A DNA stretch of 17,407 bases, from NCBI GenBank assembly GCA_964461765.1, contig CAYWVS010000068.1:1-17407 (forward strand), written 5' to 3'. The notes under the pieces were generated by a model. That model was not told the origin of the DNA, searched no databases, and worked only from the letters and a program-made list of their open reading frames with translations. This document shows, piece by piece, positions 13,552 through 17,407 of this stretch (its first letter is position 1; each line of letters starts with the position of its first letter). This stretch comes from JAVVUJ01 sp964461765 (GTDB lineage: Bacteria; Bacillota; Clostridia; Peptostreptococcales; Anaerovoracaceae). The position numbers were made by a program, and so were the translations under genes.

Positions 13552-15348
13552 GTGAGTAAGCAAATAAAAGAAAGAAAAGATATAGATCCAAAATATCAGT
13601 GGGATCTTCTATCCATGTACCAAGATGAAAAGGACATGGAGGAAGACTGCAAGGCTGCTCAAAAGTTGGCAGTGGAGTTTATCAAATATTCCGGAAAGTT
13701 AGGGGATTCTGCAGAAGTCCTTACAGCCGCCATGAAGGACAAGGATGTCATTTGGCAGAAGTTGGAGAAAGCCTATGTTTATGCCAGAATGAGAAAAGAT
13801 GAGGATAATCGAATAAGTAAATATCAAGCTCTTTGCGATAGAATGCATACCTTGATTTCTGAAATATCAACTCATCTGTCTTTCTTTATCCCTGAACTTT
13901 TGGAGGTACCTGAAGAAAAATTAAGAGGATTTATGGCTACCGGGGGCGGTTTAGCAGAATATAAATTTGTGTTAGAGATGATTTTGAGGGAGAAGGCTCA
14001 TGTCTTGTCAAAGGCAGAGGAAAATCTCATGGCTCAATTCAGTCAGCTCACCCCCGCCACAAACGACATCTTTGGAATGATTAATAATGCGGATATTAAA
14101 TTTGGTAACGTTATCGATGATGATGGTGATGAGGTGGAATTAACACATGGGAATTACATCAGTTTTATGGAATCTCATGATCAAAATGTGCGTAAAAATG
14201 CCTATACCAATATGTACGAGGCTTTTGAAAAACAAAGAAATACTTTGGCTACAACCTACAATTATAATACGAAAAATGATGTAGTTTTTGCCAAGATTAG
14301 AAAATATCCTTCAGCCATTGAAGGAGCACTCTTCGGGGATGATATTCCCTTGGCAGTTTATGACAACTTAATTCAAACAGTTAATGAAAATTTGCCTTTG
14401 CTTCATAGGTATGTGGAAGTTAGAAGAAAAATGTTGGGACTTAAGGAAGTTTCCATGTACGACATGTATGTGCCTTTAGTGGAGCTTCCCAAGAAAGACA
14501 TCCCTTATTTGGAAGCGGTGTCCATGATGCAGGAGGGATTGGCACCTTTGGGCAATGAGTACAGACAGATTATGGACTCCGGGGTTGCAGGAGGATGGAT
14601 TGACGTTTATGAAAATAAGGGAAAGACCAGCGGAGCATACTCCTTTGGCAGCTATGATAGCAAGCCTTATATTTTGCTGAACTACAACGGAAAGTTGAAG
14701 GACGTCTTTACACTTGTACACGAAATGGGTCATTCTATGCATTCCTATTATACGAGAAAAACACAACCCTTCAGCTATGGAGGTCATTCTATCTTTACTG
14801 CAGAGGTGGCCTCAACGGTTAACGAGTGTCTGTTGATGCAACATTTGTTGAAAAATACAGAGGATGAAGGACAGAAAAAATATTTGCTGAATCTGTACAT
14901 TGAGGAGTTCAGAACCACCTTATTCCGTCAAACTATGTTTGCTGAGTTTGAGAAGCTTACTCATCAGGCGGTTGAAGAGGGAACGGCGTTGACGGCAGAC
15001 TTTTTATGTGAGGAATATAGCAAATTAAATAGCAAATACTTTGGGGACAAAGTAAATTACGACGATTTGATTAAAATGGAATGGTCCAGAATTCCGCATT
15101 TTTACAATGCATTTTACGTGTATAAATATGCTACGGGATATTCGGCAGCAGTTGCTTTGTCTCAAAATATCCTCCAGAAAAAAGAAGGAGCTTTGGAAAA
15201 CTATATCGAGTTTTTAAAATCCGGTGAGAAGGACTTCCCCATTGATTTATTAAAGGGAGCAGGCGTAGATATGAGCAGTCCTGAGCCAATTAAAAAAGCT
15301 ATGACCACCTTTGGAGAATTGTTAGGTCAATTGGAAGCATTGATATAA
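13552..15348 (+). CDS. pepF: Oligoendopeptidase F (M3B zinc metallopeptidase)
   Basis: A 598-residue cytoplasmic peptidase that cuts medium-length oligopeptides. The zinc site HEMGH is at 390-394 (His390, Glu391, His394), and the third ligand is Glu418 in TAEVASTVNE, as in PepF. The N-terminal helical part opens with IDPKYQWDLLSMY, usual for the family, and the typical YEN and GAYSFGSYD segments (353-369) precede the active site. No signal peptide is present. The start is GTG at 13552, with AAGGA nine bases upstream; no ATG lies nearby in frame. nadK begins 34 bp after the stop without a terminator, so the two are likely co-transcribed. Confidence 0.95.
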   Translation: MSKQIKERKDIDPKYQWDLLSMYQDEKDMEEDCKAAQKLAVEFIKYSGKLGDSAEVLTAAMKDKDVIWQKLEKAYVYARMRKDEDNRISKYQALCDRMHTLISEISTHLSFFIPELLEVPEEKLRGFMATGGGLAEYKFVLEMILREKAHVLSKAEENLMAQFSQLTPATNDIFGMINNADIKFGNVIDDDGDEVELTHGNYISFMESHDQNVRKNAYTNMYEAFEKQRNTLATTYNYNTKNDVVFAKIRKYPSAIEGALFGDDIPLAVYDNLIQTVNENLPLLHRYVEVRRKMLGLKEVSMYDMYVPLVELPKKDIPYLEAVSMMQEGLAPLGNEYRQIMDSGVAGGWIDVYENKGKTSGAYSFGSYDSKPYILLNYNGKLKDVFTLVHEMGHSMHSYYTRKTQPFSYGGHSIFTAEVASTVNECLLMQHLLKNTEDEGQKKYLLNLYIEEFRTTLFRQTMFAEFEKLTHQAVEEGTALTADFLCEEYSKLNSKYFGDKVNYDDLIKMEWSRIPHFYNAFYVYKYATGYSAAVALSQNILQKKEGALENYIEFLKSGEKDFPIDLLKGAGVDMSSPEPIKKAMTTFGELLGQLEALI

Positions 15349-15382
15349 AAGATATTTGATAGTAATATAAAGAAGGTTGGGT

Positions 15383-16180
15383 ATGCAGAAAATATTCATA
15401 GTTACCAATGAATCGAAAATTTCCAAGGATACGGAGGCTTTGCTAAAGACTAAGCTTGTATCTGAAGGATTTGAGATTTCTCAGGAATTTGCAGGAGACG
15501 AAGAACTAATCGTGTGTATCGGGGGAGACGGGGCTTTTTTAGCCACCCTTCATCGGTATGACTTTCCCCCTGTGCCTTTTGTGGGAATCAACACGGGTCA
15601 TCTGGGATTTTTTCAGGAATTGTTGCCGGATCAGTTGGACGACTTTATTGGGAAATATAAAGAGAGAAAGTATGAGATTCAAAGGCTAAAGACTGTCTGT
15701 GCTACCTTTCGCCATGAGGGTAAGCATATAACTATTAAAGGATTGAACGAAATTGTTATCAAAGGGGCTCACTCCCTTTCTGTTCACCTGAACTTGACCA
15801 TCGGTGACAGCTTTATTGAGCGATTTAGCGGTGACGGTTTGCTGATTGCCTCGCCGGCAGGCAGCACTGCATATAATTATGCCTTAGGGGGGAGTATCGT
15901 GGATCCACGGTTGAATCTGTTGCAGGTCACTCCTATTGCCCCTATGAATACCACTGCATACCGATCCTTCACATCCAGTGTGCTTTTGCCACCGGACGTT
16001 GCCGTCAAGGTATTTCCTGAAGAAATGGGTAAGAAGGACATTCTCATTTCTTATGATGGAATTGAGCACAGCTATGAATCCATTTCGGAAATCACCTTTG
16101 GTTTTTCCGATAGCATTGTGCAGCTGATCAGGTTGGAGGATTACGATTTTTGGTCTAAGGTACAGAGCAAGTTTTTGTAG
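15383..16180 (+). CDS. nadK: NAD kinase
   Basis: Phosphorylates NAD to NADP with ATP or polyphosphate. The 265-residue product has the catalytic GGDG at 47-50 (Asp49), GINTGHLGFF (68-77), LNEIVI (121-126), SGDGLLIASPAGSTAYNYALGG (149-170) and the IAP segment (185-187). An in-frame TTG lies six bases upstream at 15377, but AAGG at 15373-15376 is correctly spaced for ATG 15383, not for the TTG. The family residue order TAYSLSAGG is seen here as TAYNYALGG. It follows pepF by 34 bp and precedes the pseudouridine synthase by 79 bp. Confidence 0.95.
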   Translation: MQKIFIVTNESKISKDTEALLKTKLVSEGFEISQEFAGDEELIVCIGGDGAFLATLHRYDFPPVPFVGINTGHLGFFQELLPDQLDDFIGKYKERKYEIQRLKTVCATFRHEGKHITIKGLNEIVIKGAHSLSVHLNLTIGDSFIERFSGDGLLIASPAGSTAYNYALGGSIVDPRLNLLQVTPIAPMNTTAYRSFTSSVLLPPDVAVKVFPEEMGKKDILISYDGIEHSYESISEITFGFSDSIVQLIRLEDYDFWSKVQSKFL

Positions 16181-16259
16181 AAAGTTATTGTGGTACCAGG
16201 ACAATAGAATTATTTGTTGGAGTAGCAGCAAAAATTATTAAATATTATTAAGGAAGAAA

Positions 16260-17192
16260 ATGAGTAAAGAAAAATTTAGATATGTGGTTAAAAAAGAAGA
16301 TGAGGGGCTCAAGATTAAGAGCCTCTTAAAATGTAATTTGGGATTTTCTACAAGATTACTAAACAAGTTAAAAGTTCAGGGAGGGGTTTTACTGGAGGGA
16401 GAGCCTGTCAAAATGCACATCAAGCCTGAGGCAGGGCAGGTGATTACCATCGGACTTCCGGAGGAACGAAGTGAGTTTATCCCTGAGGATATCCCAATTT
16501 CCATCGTCTATGAGGACGACGATCTGTTAGTCATCAACAAACAACCTGGATTTGTGGTTCATCCCACCAACGGCCATCCCATTCATACTTTGGCAAATGG
16601 CATTATGAAATATATGATAGATTCCGAGCAGAGCTTTAAGATTCGCTTTGTCAATCGACTGGATATGAATACCTCCGGCTTGCTGATTGTGGCTAAAAAT
16701 TCCTTCTGCCAAAAAGATTTTGCTGTCCAAATGGCTAATCAGAAAGTGATTAAAAAATATGTGGCCATGGTGACAGGGCATATGGCTAATGATGAGGGTA
16801 CCATTGATTTACCCATAGGCAAGGCGGATGAGGAGCGGGTAGAGCGTGTGGTACGGGAGGATGGGGCACCATCCGTTACACATTACAAAGTGTTGGAACG
16901 ATATACGAAACAAGGAATAAACCGAAATCAAGACTTGATTGTGAAGGAATTTACCTTGGTGGAGCTTTTGCTGGAAACGGGAAGAACTCATCAGATCAGG
17001 GTACATATGGCGGAGATTGGTCATCCTGTGGTAGGGGATATACTCTATGGTGAGGACAGTCCTTTACTCATAGAGCGGCAGGCTTTACATGCAAAATATC
17101 TTCGATTTCAACATCCTGTTACGGGAGAAATTTTGGAACCTGAAGCTCCTCTTCCAAAGGATATGCTTGACTTAATAGAAAAAATTAAATGA
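16260..17192 (+). CDS. RluA-family pseudouridine synthase with S4 domain
   Basis: Isomerises uridine to pseudouridine in RNA, most likely rRNA or tRNA. An N-terminal S4-like RNA-binding part (about 14-65) leads into the catalytic domain: YEDDDLLVINKQPGFVVHP (84-102), VNRLDMNTSGLLIVAKN (131-147) with catalytic Asp135, and GRTHQIRVHM (241-250). The usual HRLD reads NRLD here; the catalytic Asp is intact, so activity is expected. The length of 310 residues fits the RluD-like subgroup with the S4 domain, but target uridines cannot be told from the sequence. AAGGAAG precedes the ATG. No clear terminator follows. Confidence 0.92.
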   Translation: MSKEKFRYVVKKEDEGLKIKSLLKCNLGFSTRLLNKLKVQGGVLLEGEPVKMHIKPEAGQVITIGLPEERSEFIPEDIPISIVYEDDDLLVINKQPGFVVHPTNGHPIHTLANGIMKYMIDSEQSFKIRFVNRLDMNTSGLLIVAKNSFCQKDFAVQMANQKVIKKYVAMVTGHMANDEGTIDLPIGKADEERVERVVREDGAPSVTHYKVLERYTKQGINRNQDLIVKEFTLVELLLETGRTHQIRVHMAEIGHPVVGDILYGEDSPLLIERQALHAKYLRFQHPVTGEILEPEAPLPKDMLDLIEKIK

Positions 17193-17261
17193 TAACTTGG
17201 TAACAACCTGTAAAGCCCCTGCATATAATATGAAAGTATAATATATATGGAGGTGTTCATT

Positions 17262-17407
17262 TTGGAAGATTGTAAACAAATTTATGACCGAGACCACGAC
17301 TGTGATTGCCATAAGCCAACACATAGACCACACTGCGAGGTTTGCTGTGACTCTTGTGATGAGGGTTGGGATTGGCTCACATGGATACTTATTATCATTG
17401 TGATTTT
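17262..17407 (+). CDS. Small Cys/His-rich protein with hydrophobic segment, cut by window edge
   Basis: A strong GGAGGTG (17249-17255) lies six bases before a TTG that opens a frame running off the window after 48 codons. The visible protein starts MEDCKQIYDR and holds seven Cys (4, 14, 16, 25, 28, 29, 32) and four His (12, 17, 21, 24) in its first 32 residues. Two Trp (37, 39) follow, and then an apparent membrane segment, LTWILIIIVI. The Cys/His spacing could bind metal or form disulfide cross-links. I do not recognise the family. The ribosome binding site and biased composition argue for a real gene; the end is unseen. Confidence 0.6.
   Translation, partial: MEDCKQIYDRDHDCDCHKPTHRPHCEVCCDSCDEGWDWLTWILIIIVI

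Noticed and set aside
16188..16203. GTGGTACC resembling the T-box antiterminator sequence before the pseudouridine synthase gene
   Set aside because: The surrounding T-box features (specifier loop, AGGGTGG...CCGCG context, terminator) are absent and the gap is only 79 bp.

Overview
The window looks like part of a low-GC Firmicutes (Clostridia-like) chromosome. The evidence is AT-rich intergenic DNA, strong AGGAGG-type ribosome binding sites, some TTG/GTG starts, a Bmp/Nup-type purine nucleoside transporter, and the orthologue set xpt, murI, pepF, nadK and a RluA-family synthase. No gene identifies the genus, and I name none.

Layout. Positions 1-442 hold the distal end of a CRISPR array that runs off the left edge; no cas gene is in the window. 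A promoter then leads into an Rpn/YhgA-type PD-(D/E)XK nuclease with a heptad-repeat tail (573-1637). A minus-strand ATPase with two related halves (1798-2904) ends in a clear intrinsic terminator. Divergent from it is xpt (3106-3678), followed by a four-gene ABC importer of the BMP/NupNOPQ type (3799-8477). Xpt and the importer together form a purine salvage block.

From 8510 to 13228 there is a cell-wall amino-acid block: an ATP-grasp ligase resembling D-aspartate ligases, an aspartate/glutamate-type racemase, a divergent MurE-like Mur ligase and, convergent on the other strand, glutamate racemase murI. The simplest reading is that the racemase supplies a D-amino acid (probably D-Asp), the ATP-grasp enzyme attaches it to a peptidoglycan precursor, and the MurE-like enzyme adds an unidentified residue to the UDP-MurNAc peptide. 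This is the most interesting module here, but its chemistry is inferred from families and gene order.

After a 323-bp palindrome-rich divergent region come pepF (13552-15348), nadK (15383-16180) and a RluA-family pseudouridine synthase (16260-17192), all on the plus strand and probably partly co-transcribed. The right edge cuts a very small Cys/His-rich protein with a hydrophobic segment (from 17262) that I do not recognise.

No rRNA, tRNA, insertion sequence, phage gene or recognisable riboswitch was seen.
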